From contig JALSMA010000068.1 in assembly GCA_026988015.1 (NCBI GenBank), forward strand, positions 1-37,621: DNA of 37,621 nucleotides, in the 5' to 3' direction. Below, piece by piece: positions 9,075-16,675 of this stretch; positions within the stretch are counted from its first letter, which is position 1; every line of letters starts with the position of its first letter. The notes under the pieces are model-generated. The model did not search any database, was not told where the DNA came from, and was given only the letters and a program-made list of their open reading frames with translations. The position numbers were made by a program, and so were the translations under genes. This stretch comes from Desulfobulbaceae bacterium (GTDB lineage: Bacteria; Desulfobacterota; Desulfobulbia; Desulfobulbales; Desulfocapsaceae).

Positions 9075-10292
9075 ATGAACGAGACTTCCAGTAATCCAGA
9101 CACCACCCCAGAAGACCTGAACGCACTCTTCACTACTGCCTGCAATCACCACGAAAACAACGAATTTGAAAAGGCGGTCACAGTCTATAATCACATTATA
9201 TCCCTGATTCCTCCCTCAGCCCTGCTCCATTTTAACTGCGGCCTGGCATTGTATGAACTTGGCCGACACAATGAGGCAGATGAACAATACAGAATTGCAT
9301 TGAAAACAGATGCAATGGATCCGGATATTCCTTATAACCATGGCCTCAACCTGAGGCGTCTTGGTCAAATTTCTGAAGCCATAACGTCCTTTCAACAGGT
9401 ATTAGCCCTTGGTGACACATCAGTGGACACCCTATACAACCTTGCGCTCTGCCATCAAGATCTTGAACAGTTAAAAGAAGCTGAACAGCTCTACACAACA
9501 ATTCTTGCAACAGTTCCAGGTCATACAGCAAGCCTCAACAACTATGCCTACCTCTGTCATAAATCAGGTTCGATATCCAAGGCAATAGAACTTTACAGCA
9601 GACTCCTCGAGATAAATCCAGATCATTATGCGGCTCGACATATGTTCAATTCTCTCTCCGGTAAGACACCAGATTCCGCACCACTTGAGTATGTTGAGAC
9701 CGTATTCGACAACTATGCTGATAATTTTGAAAAAAGCCTGGTAGAAAAACTTCATTACAAAACTCCTTCTTTACTTAAGGAATTATACCTTCGCCATTTC
9801 AGCAATGACCCTGAAAAAAATTGCCTCGACCTCGGCTGCGGCACAGGACTTGCCGGATTGGAATTCAGAAGCTACTGTTCAAGCCTCACCGGCCTTGATA
9901 TTTCAGAAAAAATGCTTCAAAAAGCCGCAGATAAAAACATCTACGACAATCTTGTCAAAGATGACATCCTTCATTATCTACAGGTAAGCAGTGACGTTTT
10001 CGATATGATTCTGGCAGCTGATGTCTTCACATATCTCGGCGATCTGAGTCCGATTTTTTTCGAATGTACTGCAAGAAGCAGTACCGGCGCTCTACTTCTC
10101 TTTTCAGTAGAAGAATCTACTGCTGATCAGTTTGAATTAAAGGCCACCGGCCGTTTTGGACACTCCCTAGACTACATCAGGAAACTCAGCAAAGACCATG
10201 GCTGGACACTGAAGGAAGTAAGCTCATCTCAACTGCGACAAGACAAGGGAAACTGGATAAACGGCCACCTGCTACTCCTTGAAAAGAATTAG
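9075..10292 (+). CDS. TPR-repeat class I SAM methyltransferase
   Basis: 405 residues in two halves. Residues 1-200 are tandem TPRs (for example CGLALYELGRHNEADEQY, NHGLNLRRLGQISEAI, NYAYLCHKSGSISKAIELY). After a linker (YVETVFDNYADNFEKSL), residues about 250-400 form a Rossmann methyltransferase with motif I NCLDLGCGTGLAG and the acidic loop LTGLDISEKM. Proteins with the 'VFD.YA..FD..L...L.Y..P' linker form a known family of predicted TPR methyltransferases of unknown substrate. It is a lone gene with no operon partners. A perfect 12-base inverted repeat overlaps its stop codon. Confidence 0.8.
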   Translation: MNETSSNPDTTPEDLNALFTTACNHHENNEFEKAVTVYNHIISLIPPSALLHFNCGLALYELGRHNEADEQYRIALKTDAMDPDIPYNHGLNLRRLGQISEAITSFQQVLALGDTSVDTLYNLALCHQDLEQLKEAEQLYTTILATVPGHTASLNNYAYLCHKSGSISKAIELYSRLLEINPDHYAARHMFNSLSGKTPDSAPLEYVETVFDNYADNFEKSLVEKLHYKTPSLLKELYLRHFSNDPEKNCLDLGCGTGLAGLEFRSYCSSLTGLDISEKMLQKAADKNIYDNLVKDDILHYLQVSSDVFDMILAADVFTYLGDLSPIFFECTARSSTGALLLFSVEESTADQFELKATGRFGHSLDYIRKLSKDHGWTLKEVSSSQLRQDKGNWINGHLLLLEKN

Positions 10293-10301
10293 CAGGTGGC
10301 C
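10263..10301 (+). terminator. Hairpin over the methyltransferase stop codon
   Basis: GGCCACCTGCTA (10263-10274) is perfectly complementary to TAGCAGGTGGCC (10290-10301), with a 15-base loop. The TAG in the right arm is the stop codon of the methyltransferase. There is no T-run after it, so it may be an mRNA 3'-end stabiliser or a weak terminator rather than a classic intrinsic terminator. Confidence 0.5.
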
Positions 10302-10380
10302 AAACCAATTAGCGTCCGATGATGACACAACCATTTTTTTGACCTCAGCATACCATATTTTCCGGTACAAAGAGAACAAC

Positions 10381-10406
10381 CATGAAACCGTCACGGATTC
10401 AGGTTA
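10381..10406 (+). repeat. Dispersed intergenic palindrome, copy C
   Basis: CATGAAACCGTCACGGATTCAGGTTA can be written as GAAACCG-TCA-CGGATTC, a 7+7 near-palindrome with one mismatch. It shares CCGT, GGATTCAGGTT and flanks with the copies at 5232 and 12505. The upstream TCCGATGATGACACAACC plus T-run (from 10315) is also shared with copy A. Confidence 0.6.
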
Positions 10407-10424
10407 CCAGCTTGTCAGACGGGA

Positions 10425-10625
10425 TCACATGACAAAGCCACTACGCTGAACAAACCAGCATATCAAAAGCCCTGACGACATGGACAAGAGCCCCATCATA
10501 CGTAAATGTTCCGCTTTCATTTCACTTATCCTGCGTAACCATTCTTTCATGGATTCCGGGGAGGCAACATAGGGAATACCTTCAACTATCAAGACCATAC
10601 CTAAAAGTAATAATAATATTTTCAT
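10425..10625 (-). CDS. DUF2065 (YjeT-like) small membrane protein
   Basis: 66 residues with two hydrophobic helices: about 2-20 (ILLLLLGMVLIVEGIPYVA) and about 42-60 (MGLLSMSSGLLICWFV). The layout, with 'EGIPY...P...K' after the first helix and 'R..GL.....GL' at the second, matches DUF2065, whose E. coli member YjeT sits by the hflXKC/purA region; its function is unknown. The ATG at 10625 is preceded by AAGGGAAAAGG. Here it is divergent from purM rather than in an hfl cluster. Confidence 0.8.
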   Translation of the reverse strand: MKILLLLLGMVLIVEGIPYVASPESMKEWLRRISEMKAEHLRMMGLLSMSSGLLICWFVQRSGFVM

Positions 10626-10772
10626 ACCTTTTCCCTTGTAATTTGAAACTTTTCCACGGGTAAGAGCCCAGACAGCATCACTGAGACCTCTTGCAATTTC
10701 ACAAAACTATTACTAGTGTGATATTAAATATTTTCACTGTTAAACAGACCACAAAATGAGCACAATAAAAAC

Positions 10773-11834
10773 ATGAGTGACACAAAACAATCAAAATATA
10801 GTGAAGCTGGCGTTGATATCGACAAGGGTAATGCATTTGTTCATGGGATTAAAGACATTGTCAAATCAACGCACCAACGGGGAGTTCTCAATGACATTGG
10901 TGGCTTCTCCAGTCTTTTTGCCATTGATACCGACAAGTATAAACAACCTGTACTGGTTACCTCAACAGACGGTGTCGGTACCAAGCTTGATATAGCTAAA
11001 AGATGCGGCAAACATGACACAATAGGGATCGATCTTGTTGCCATGTGTGTAAATGATATCATCGTGGGTGGTGCAAAGCCACTCTGTTTTCTTGATTATT
11101 ACTCAGTGGGAAAACTTGAACTTGACGTTGCCACAGAAGTAGTAAAAGGAATAGCCGAAGGCTGTATTCAGTCGAAATGTTCTCTTGTAGGCGGTGAAAC
11201 AGCCGAGATGCCAGGACTCTATAAAGCCGGTGACTACGACCTTGCCGGATTTGTTGTGGGCATAGGAGACCGTGACGAACTCATCGATGGAACAGATATC
11301 AGGGTTGGAAATAAAATTATAGGCCTTAAATCTTCCGGCCTTCATTCAAACGGTTTTTCCCTGGTTCGTAAAATTTGTTTCACAGACCACGATCTCAGTG
11401 TCGATGACCACATTGAAAGTCTTGGAAGTACACTGGGTGAAGAACTCCTTAAACCCACCAGAATTTATGTACAATCTGTACTTGCAGTACTCAAACATTA
11501 TAAGATTAATGGTATTGTGCATAACACAGGAGGTGGATTTATTGATAATATTCCACGGATCCTGCCTGCTGGATGTAAGGCTGAGATCGATTGCAGGAGC
11601 TGGCAGCCCCCCCCCATCTTTACATTCCTTGCCGAAAAAGGAAGTGTTCCGAGGGAGGAAATGTATCGCACATTCAATATGGGCATAGGCATGCTGCTGG
11701 CAGTTGATGACGATATTGTCGAAGATGTGATCCATCGTTTCCATGCGCATGGTGAAGAGGCCTTTGTCATAGGTGAAATAACACCACTAAAAGGTGACGA
11801 CGAACAAGTAGACCTGCAATTTCAAGATATCTAG
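10773..11834 (+). CDS. purM: Phosphoribosylformylglycinamidine cyclo-ligase (AIR synthetase)
   Basis: 353 residues, the normal PurM length. It performs step five of purine synthesis, the ATP-dependent closure of FGAM to AIR. The signature segments are present: TDGVGTKLDIA, DLVAMCVNDIIVGGAKPLCFLDYY, LVGGETAEMPGLY, and the Gly-rich C-terminal HNTGGGFIDNIPRILP. The coding strand contains nine consecutive C residues at 11607-11615 (W-Q-P-P-P-I), an uncommon homopolymer for a core gene. It is monocistronic and closes at the bidirectional terminator at 11893. No PurR-like operator was recognised. Confidence 0.97.
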   Translation: MSDTKQSKYSEAGVDIDKGNAFVHGIKDIVKSTHQRGVLNDIGGFSSLFAIDTDKYKQPVLVTSTDGVGTKLDIAKRCGKHDTIGIDLVAMCVNDIIVGGAKPLCFLDYYSVGKLELDVATEVVKGIAEGCIQSKCSLVGGETAEMPGLYKAGDYDLAGFVVGIGDRDELIDGTDIRVGNKIIGLKSSGLHSNGFSLVRKICFTDHDLSVDDHIESLGSTLGEELLKPTRIYVQSVLAVLKHYKINGIVHNTGGGFIDNIPRILPAGCKAEIDCRSWQPPPIFTFLAEKGSVPREEMYRTFNMGIGMLLAVDDDIVEDVIHRFHAHGEEAFVIGEITPLKGDDEQVDLQFQDI

Positions 11835-11892
11835 ATTCCCGCCGTTGGTATGTTCTTTTTTGGCTGCAGCAGTATCCACCAAATCACAAGAT

Positions 11893-11933
11893 AAAAAAAG
11901 CTTGAGCGCCCCATGACGCTCAAGCTTTTTTTT
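11893..11933. terminator. Bidirectional intrinsic terminator between purM and mogA
   Basis: The arms GCTTGAGCG (11900-11908) and CGCTCAAGC (11917-11925) form a perfect nine-base-pair stem with an eight-base loop. An A-run before and a T-run after extend the pairing and supply a U-tract on both strands. The position between the convergent purM and mogA genes fits termination of both. Confidence 0.93.
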
Positions 11934-11976
11934 ATTCAGAGTTCAGGGAAATATTACAGTTGCTGCGGGCATCCTT

Positions 11977-12486
11977 TCAGCCCACCCCACAGTCACTGGT
12001 ACCACCCTGGATCTTATCCAGTGCATGGGCAAGTGCAGGTAAAAGTACGGCAATATTCTCTCTGGCCGCCTTCTCACTACCCGGCAGGTTAATTATCAGG
12101 CTATTCCCCCTAATCCCAGCCTTTCCCCTTGAGAGAACGGCATTGGGTGTTTTCTTCAGGCTTTCTGCCCGCATGGCCTCTGCCATCCCAGGTATTTCTT
12201 TTTCAATAACCCCTGTCATGGCCTCCGGGGTCACATCCGTTGGAGCTACCCCGGTACCACCAGTGCTGATAATAATATCAATTTTCTCATCATCTACCCA
12301 TGATATGAGGGTTTTCTGTATGGCCTCAATATTATCAGGGATAATAGAGTAAGCCTTCTCTCTGTAGCCCAGATCAGCAAGAGTCTTCACCAGATATGGT
12401 CCACTGGTATCCTGCCGCTCGCCACGTGAACCTTTATCACTCATGGTCAGGACACCAAATGAGAATTTCCCTGTGTCTATTTTCAT
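11977..12486 (-). CDS. mogA: MogA/MoaB family molybdopterin adenylyltransferase
   Basis: 169 residues. The MoCF_biosynth fold signature is clear: GVLTMSDKGSRGERQDTSGP near the start, then DIIISTGGTGVAPTDVTPEA (about 84-103) and NLPGSEKAARENI near the end. In the family it adenylylates molybdopterin before Mo or W insertion; MoaB-type paralogues exist, and sequence alone does not settle which form this is. A molybdenum or tungsten cofactor is expected in an anaerobe with oxidoreductases. The ATG has AAGGTG about nine bases upstream. It follows fusA2 by about 60 bases on the same strand, with a dispersed palindrome in between. Confidence 0.9.
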   Translation of the reverse strand: MKIDTGKFSFGVLTMSDKGSRGERQDTSGPYLVKTLADLGYREKAYSIIPDNIEAIQKTLISWVDDEKIDIIISTGGTGVAPTDVTPEAMTGVIEKEIPGMAEAMRAESLKKTPNAVLSRGKAGIRGNSLIINLPGSEKAARENIAVLLPALAHALDKIQGGTSDCGVG

Positions 12487-12504
12487 TTACGCAACACCTT
12501 CTGT

Positions 12505-12535
12505 CTAAACCTGAATCCGTAACGGCTTCGTGATT
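12505..12535 (-). repeat. Dispersed intergenic palindrome, copy B
   Basis: On the minus strand this reads AATCACGAAGCCGTTACGG followed by ATTCAGGTTTA, nearly identical to the copies at 5232 and 10381. It lies between fusA2 and mogA, so it would be transcribed if the two genes are cotranscribed. Confidence 0.6.
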
Positions 12536-12548
12536 AGTATCTTGTTTC

Positions 12549-14603
12549 TTATTTATCCTGTGCTGCAGCTATAATCTTTTCAGCAATCTGAGATGGAACT
12601 TCTTCATAGTGAGAAAATTCAACCGTAAATTTTCCTAGGCCACCGGTCATCGCAGTAAGATCTGCTGCATACAGCAGTACCTCAGCCTGGGGTACCTGGG
12701 CATTAATAATCTCATAGCCCTGGTCTGAGTCCATCCCCATAACCTTTCCGCGACGTGAGTTAAGGTCACCCATCACATCACCGACATGATCCTTGTCCAC
12801 CATGATGGTCATATCCACATACGGTTCAAGAAGTATAAGACCTGCCTCCTGGGCACCTTTTTTAAAGGCAAGAGATCCAGCAATCTTAAAGGCCATTTCG
12901 GAGGAATCAACGTTGTGGTGTGAACCGTCAATTAGACTGATTTTAATATCTACCACAGGGTACCCGGCCAGAACACCTTTTTCCATGGCCTCTACAATAC
13001 CTTTCTCAACGGCAGGTCGGTACTGTTGAGGAATCACCCCACCGACGATCTTATCTTCAAATTCAAACCCGTTCCCATTGGTTGGACTTATCTCAATAGT
13101 ACAGTCACCAAACTGACCCCGCCCACCACTCTGCTTTTTATGTTTTCCCTGTACTGTGGCAGTACCACGAATAGTTTCCTTGTAAGGGATCTTGGGTACA
13201 GAGAGCTCCATTTCAACCCCAAACTTTCGTGTAATCCTGGCACCAACCACTTCAAGGTGTACCTTTCCAACACCAGATATGAGGACCTCACCTGTTTGCG
13301 GTTCTCGGGACAGCCGTAAGGTAAGATCTTCGTCAAGCATTCTGGTAATTGAGGAAAACAACTTTTCCTCATCACCCTTACTGGCCTTGATGGCATAAGA
13401 AATAACAGGTTCAAGCACATCAAGATCATCAAAGACAATAGGCGCCGAAGCATCGCACAGTGTGTCACCGGTTGTGGTTTCTTTTAGCTTGGCAACAGCA
13501 ACTATCATACCGGGCCCTGCACTGTCTACCGCACGCTGTTCCTTCCCCTCTGGAAGAAACAGTTGTCCAAAACGCTCTTCAACCCCCTTGCTTGAGTTGT
13601 AAAAAGAATCACCTGAAAGGGTTCCAGAATAAATTTTAAAAATAGTGAGTCTTCCAGCATAAGGATCAGCCATTGTTTTAAACACCTGGGCCGAGAATTT
13701 TTCGTCAAGGGCAGGTTTTCTTTCAACAGGCTCACCAGAGGCATCAACACCCATTACGTCAGGCCGGTCAGCTGGAGATGGCATGAACTCATTTATAACA
13801 TCAAGCAATGGGGATGTTCCAAAATTACTTGTGGCGGCACCGACACATACCGGAACAATGATTCCAGTTACAACACCATTTCTCAAACCACTCTTGAGAT
13901 CTTCCTGGGAGAGTTCACCATCTTCAAGAAACTTTTCAATGAGATCATCATCTGTCTCTGCAACATTTTCCATCAAGCTTTCTCGGTATTCATTCACGCT
14001 GTCGATCATATCAGCAGGAATTTCTGTTTCTGTTACTGCACCGGACTCCCCATCAAAAAGATAAGCTTTTTCAGTTATTATATTCACAAGGCCACAAAAA
14101 GACTCCTCCTCACCAATGGGAAGATGGATAACCACTGGAGTTACTGGTAAAGACTCTTTAATCTGTTCAAGGGTCCGGCTGAAATCAGCACGTTCCCGAT
14201 CAAGTTTGTTGATCATGATCACAGCGGGCAGCGATCTATCTGCTATAAATCGGGCAAACTTTATGGTCTGCCCTTTCACACCGAGAACTGCTCCAACTAT
14301 GAATACTGTACTGTCAACAACCTGAGTTGCAATATACGTTTCATTGAGAAAATTATCATCACCAGGGGTGTCCATCAAAAAGACATCATGCTTTTTCCAT
14401 GAGTAGTTATGGAAAGAAGTGTTTATTGATATATTTCGCTGCAACTCTTCATCGTCAAAATCCAAGGCAGAACTGCCATCATCAACTTTCCCAAGACGCT
14501 TAATCTTACCAGCCGTGAACAACATAGCCTCAGCCAAAGAGGTTTTCCCACAATTTCCATGTCCAATGATCACGATGTTTCTTATCTTATTGATATCCTG
14601 CAT
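12549..14603 (-). CDS. fusA2: Elongation factor G-like GTPase (EF-G paralogue)
   Basis: 684 residues with complete EF-G architecture: G domain (1-270), domain II (about 300-385), domain III, domain IV (about 470-590) and domain V. The P-loop is GHGNCGKT (14-21), G3 is DTPGDDNF and G4 is NKLD. The switch I region reads DDEELQRNISI rather than the canonical 'E..RGITI', which marks it as a divergent paralogue (fusA2/EF-G-2 type) and not the main translocase. Its role could be ribosome recycling or a specialised translocase; this is inference. The start at 14603 has a perfect AAGGAGG. No rpsL/rpsG/tuf neighbours are present, which supports the paralogue call. Confidence 0.93.
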   Translation of the reverse strand: MQDINKIRNIVIIGHGNCGKTSLAEAMLFTAGKIKRLGKVDDGSSALDFDDEELQRNISINTSFHNYSWKKHDVFLMDTPGDDNFLNETYIATQVVDSTVFIVGAVLGVKGQTIKFARFIADRSLPAVIMINKLDRERADFSRTLEQIKESLPVTPVVIHLPIGEEESFCGLVNIITEKAYLFDGESGAVTETEIPADMIDSVNEYRESLMENVAETDDDLIEKFLEDGELSQEDLKSGLRNGVVTGIIVPVCVGAATSNFGTSPLLDVINEFMPSPADRPDVMGVDASGEPVERKPALDEKFSAQVFKTMADPYAGRLTIFKIYSGTLSGDSFYNSSKGVEERFGQLFLPEGKEQRAVDSAGPGMIVAVAKLKETTTGDTLCDASAPIVFDDLDVLEPVISYAIKASKGDEEKLFSSITRMLDEDLTLRLSREPQTGEVLISGVGKVHLEVVGARITRKFGVEMELSVPKIPYKETIRGTATVQGKHKKQSGGRGQFGDCTIEISPTNGNGFEFEDKIVGGVIPQQYRPAVEKGIVEAMEKGVLAGYPVVDIKISLIDGSHHNVDSSEMAFKIAGSLAFKKGAQEAGLILLEPYVDMTIMVDKDHVGDVMGDLNSRRGKVMGMDSDQGYEIINAQVPQAEVLLYAADLTAMTGGLGKFTVEFSHYEEVPSQIAEKIIAAAQDK

Positions 14604-14898
14604 GCAAACCTCCTTGAAAATAACGGTGATGCCTTAGTCTCGTCGATGAAAAATACGAATTCTTTCTCAACAGGGTTGACTCCCTGTTCCGGCCTGACAA
14701 ATCTTAACAAACTACTATCCATATATTCAACATTTCTAATGAAAGTCAAGGATGTTCACCAATTCAGTGGTACATTGGCCGGAATTAATAAAAAGGATAT
14801 TTTGAGGATGAGTTTATCTGGTAAAGGTGGTAAATAAACTGTACAATTTAAAACTTCTATTGTCCTTCCGATTTATAATTTTTTTTCCCAGCCATTAC

Positions 14899-16488
14899 GT
14901 GAAAAAAGAAGCAAAACAGAGTGGTAATATAGCAAAGTCTGCTGGCACTGTCTCAATAGCTGTTATGTGCAGTCGGGTTCTCGGACTTGTCAGGGAGCAG
15001 ATTTTCGCAGCTATGTTTGGTGCAGGAATGGCTTATGACGCCTTTGTTGTCGCCTTTCGGATTCCAAACCTGTTGCGCGATCTTTTTGCTGAAGGTGCGC
15101 TTTCCGCTGCCTTTATCACCGTTTTCACCGATTACGACACCAATCGAAGCAAAGAAGAAACATGGCAGCTCGCCTCCAATGTCATCGTATTTTTCGGAAT
15201 ATTGCTCTCTATCCTCACCCTGCTCGGTAGCTACTATGCAGAACCCCTGGTGAATCTCCTTGCTGCAGACTTCTCACAGGTGAATGGAAAGATCGAGCTC
15301 ACCATCTGGCTTACCAGAATCATGCTGCCATTTCTTGTCTTTATATCTCTCTCTGCCGTGGTTATGGGGATTCTGAACGCTAAAGGGAAGTTCTTTATCC
15401 CAGCCATGGCCTCAGCCTTCTTCAACCTTGGATCCATCGTTGGAGGTGTCAGCCTGGCCCTGATTCTACCAAACTTCGGATACCCTGCAATTGTTGGTAT
15501 GGCTTGTGGGACACTACTTGGTGGAATATTGCAGCTTATAATACAGTTTCCGACACTTGCCAGATGCGGATTCAAATTCATCCCTAGGCTTCGCATACAA
15601 GATCCTGGTCTGAAAAAAATTATCTTTTTAATGATTCCTGCAGTAATCGGGCTCTCCCCAACCCAGATTAATATTTTTATTAACACCAACTTTGCCTCTT
15701 CATGTGTGGAAGGTTCTGTTTCCTGGCTCAACTATGCATTCAGGCTCGTGCAACTTCCCATCGGAGTTTTCGGTGTAGCACTTTCCATTGCTGCCATGCC
15801 GGTGCTTGCCAGACATGCCGCAAAAAACGACGTTAAGGGCATGAAAGAAACAATGGCATCTTCACTTACCATGGTTTTCAGTCTTACAATTCCTGCAACC
15901 ATCGGACTTATCCTCCTCTCACAGCCTATCATTCACGTCATCTTTGAAAGAGGTGCCTTCACTTCTCTGGACACTATTGCCACAGCCAATACCCTGACCC
16001 TTTATGCCATAGGCCTTTTTGCCTATTCTTCCAATAAAATTTTAGTGCCTGTCTTTTATGCCCTTGAAAACACAAAATACCCTCTCATCGCCTCTTTCAT
16101 CGCTGTTGCAAGTAATTATTTCATTATCAAGCAGACCATTGACAGCTATCAACACCTGGCTATAGCCTTTGCCACATCCTGCTCAATGATAATTAATTTC
16201 CTTTTTCTAAGTATCGTTCTCTATTGGAAAATAGGTGGGTACCCCCTTGCATATCTTATTCGAGCACTTGGAAAAATAATAGCTGCCGGTATTGTTATGG
16301 CTGGATTCATCATGCTTTCCAAAAAGTATCTGATGGTAGCATTTAATAATAACCTTTTGCTGTCAACCATGCTCCTTCTCGTGATCATCACTACAGCTGC
16401 AATCATTTATGGCTCTGTTCTCCACCTCCTTAAACTTCAGGAGCTTACCTCTGTTACTCTTAAAATCCGCGAGAAATTCACACGATAA
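14899..16488 (+). CDS. murJ: Lipid II flippase MurJ (MviN)
   Basis: About 529 residues from the GTG at 14899, which begins the conserved N-terminus (SGNIAKSAGTVSIAVMCSRVLGLVREQIFA). The frame is open back to a GTG at 14827, but the extra 24 residues look unrelated to the family; no strong ribosome-binding site marks either. The protein is hydrophobic throughout with about 14 helices. Family landmarks are RIPNLLRDLFAEGALSAAFI in the first third and the 'SRVLGLVRE' charged motif. It flips lipid II across the inner membrane for peptidoglycan synthesis. It is divergent from fusA2. Confidence 0.94.
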   Translation: MKKEAKQSGNIAKSAGTVSIAVMCSRVLGLVREQIFAAMFGAGMAYDAFVVAFRIPNLLRDLFAEGALSAAFITVFTDYDTNRSKEETWQLASNVIVFFGILLSILTLLGSYYAEPLVNLLAADFSQVNGKIELTIWLTRIMLPFLVFISLSAVVMGILNAKGKFFIPAMASAFFNLGSIVGGVSLALILPNFGYPAIVGMACGTLLGGILQLIIQFPTLARCGFKFIPRLRIQDPGLKKIIFLMIPAVIGLSPTQINIFINTNFASSCVEGSVSWLNYAFRLVQLPIGVFGVALSIAAMPVLARHAAKNDVKGMKETMASSLTMVFSLTIPATIGLILLSQPIIHVIFERGAFTSLDTIATANTLTLYAIGLFAYSSNKILVPVFYALENTKYPLIASFIAVASNYFIIKQTIDSYQHLAIAFATSCSMIINFLFLSIVLYWKIGGYPLAYLIRALGKIIAAGIVMAGFIMLSKKYLMVAFNNNLLLSTMLLLVIITTAAIIYGSVLHLLKLQELTSVTLKIREKFTR

Positions 16489-16524
16489 ACAGCTCTGCTA
16501 TTTATTTTTTCATTAAAAAAGCAC

Positions 16525-16552
16525 TTGCTTTATTCGCTATACCACATAGAGT
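16525..16552 (+). promoter_or_regulatory. Possible sigma-70 promoter for the DEAD-box helicase
   Basis: TTGCTT (16525-16530) and TAGAGT (16547-16552) are separated by 16 bases between the murJ stop and the helicase. If used, the transcript would have a leader of more than 100 bases that contains the hairpin at 16600-16642. The match to consensus is only partial. Confidence 0.3.
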
Positions 16553-16599
16553 ATCTTAAAAAGCGAATTCTTAAAGAATTACCTATTTGCAGTAATCGT

Positions 16600-16642
16600 A
16601 AAAACTGTGCAGCTTTCCTGATTGGGTTGCACAGTTTTTTTA
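16600..16642 (+). terminator. Intrinsic terminator or attenuator just before the helicase gene
   Basis: AACTGTGCA (16603-16611) pairs with TGCACAGTT (16628-16636), extended by an A-run and followed by seven T residues. It is a textbook intrinsic terminator, yet its T-run ends only about 35 bases before the helicase start at 16676. It either closes the murJ transcript or acts as a leader attenuator for the helicase. Confidence 0.88.
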
Positions 16643-16675
16643 TTTATGAGTCTAGCCAATCAGGTTGGTATATAT

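Noticed and set aside
11346-11770. Minus-strand frames of 90-134 codons opposite purM
   Set aside because: purM is complete and conserved across this stretch; the opposite frames are shadows with unlikely composition.
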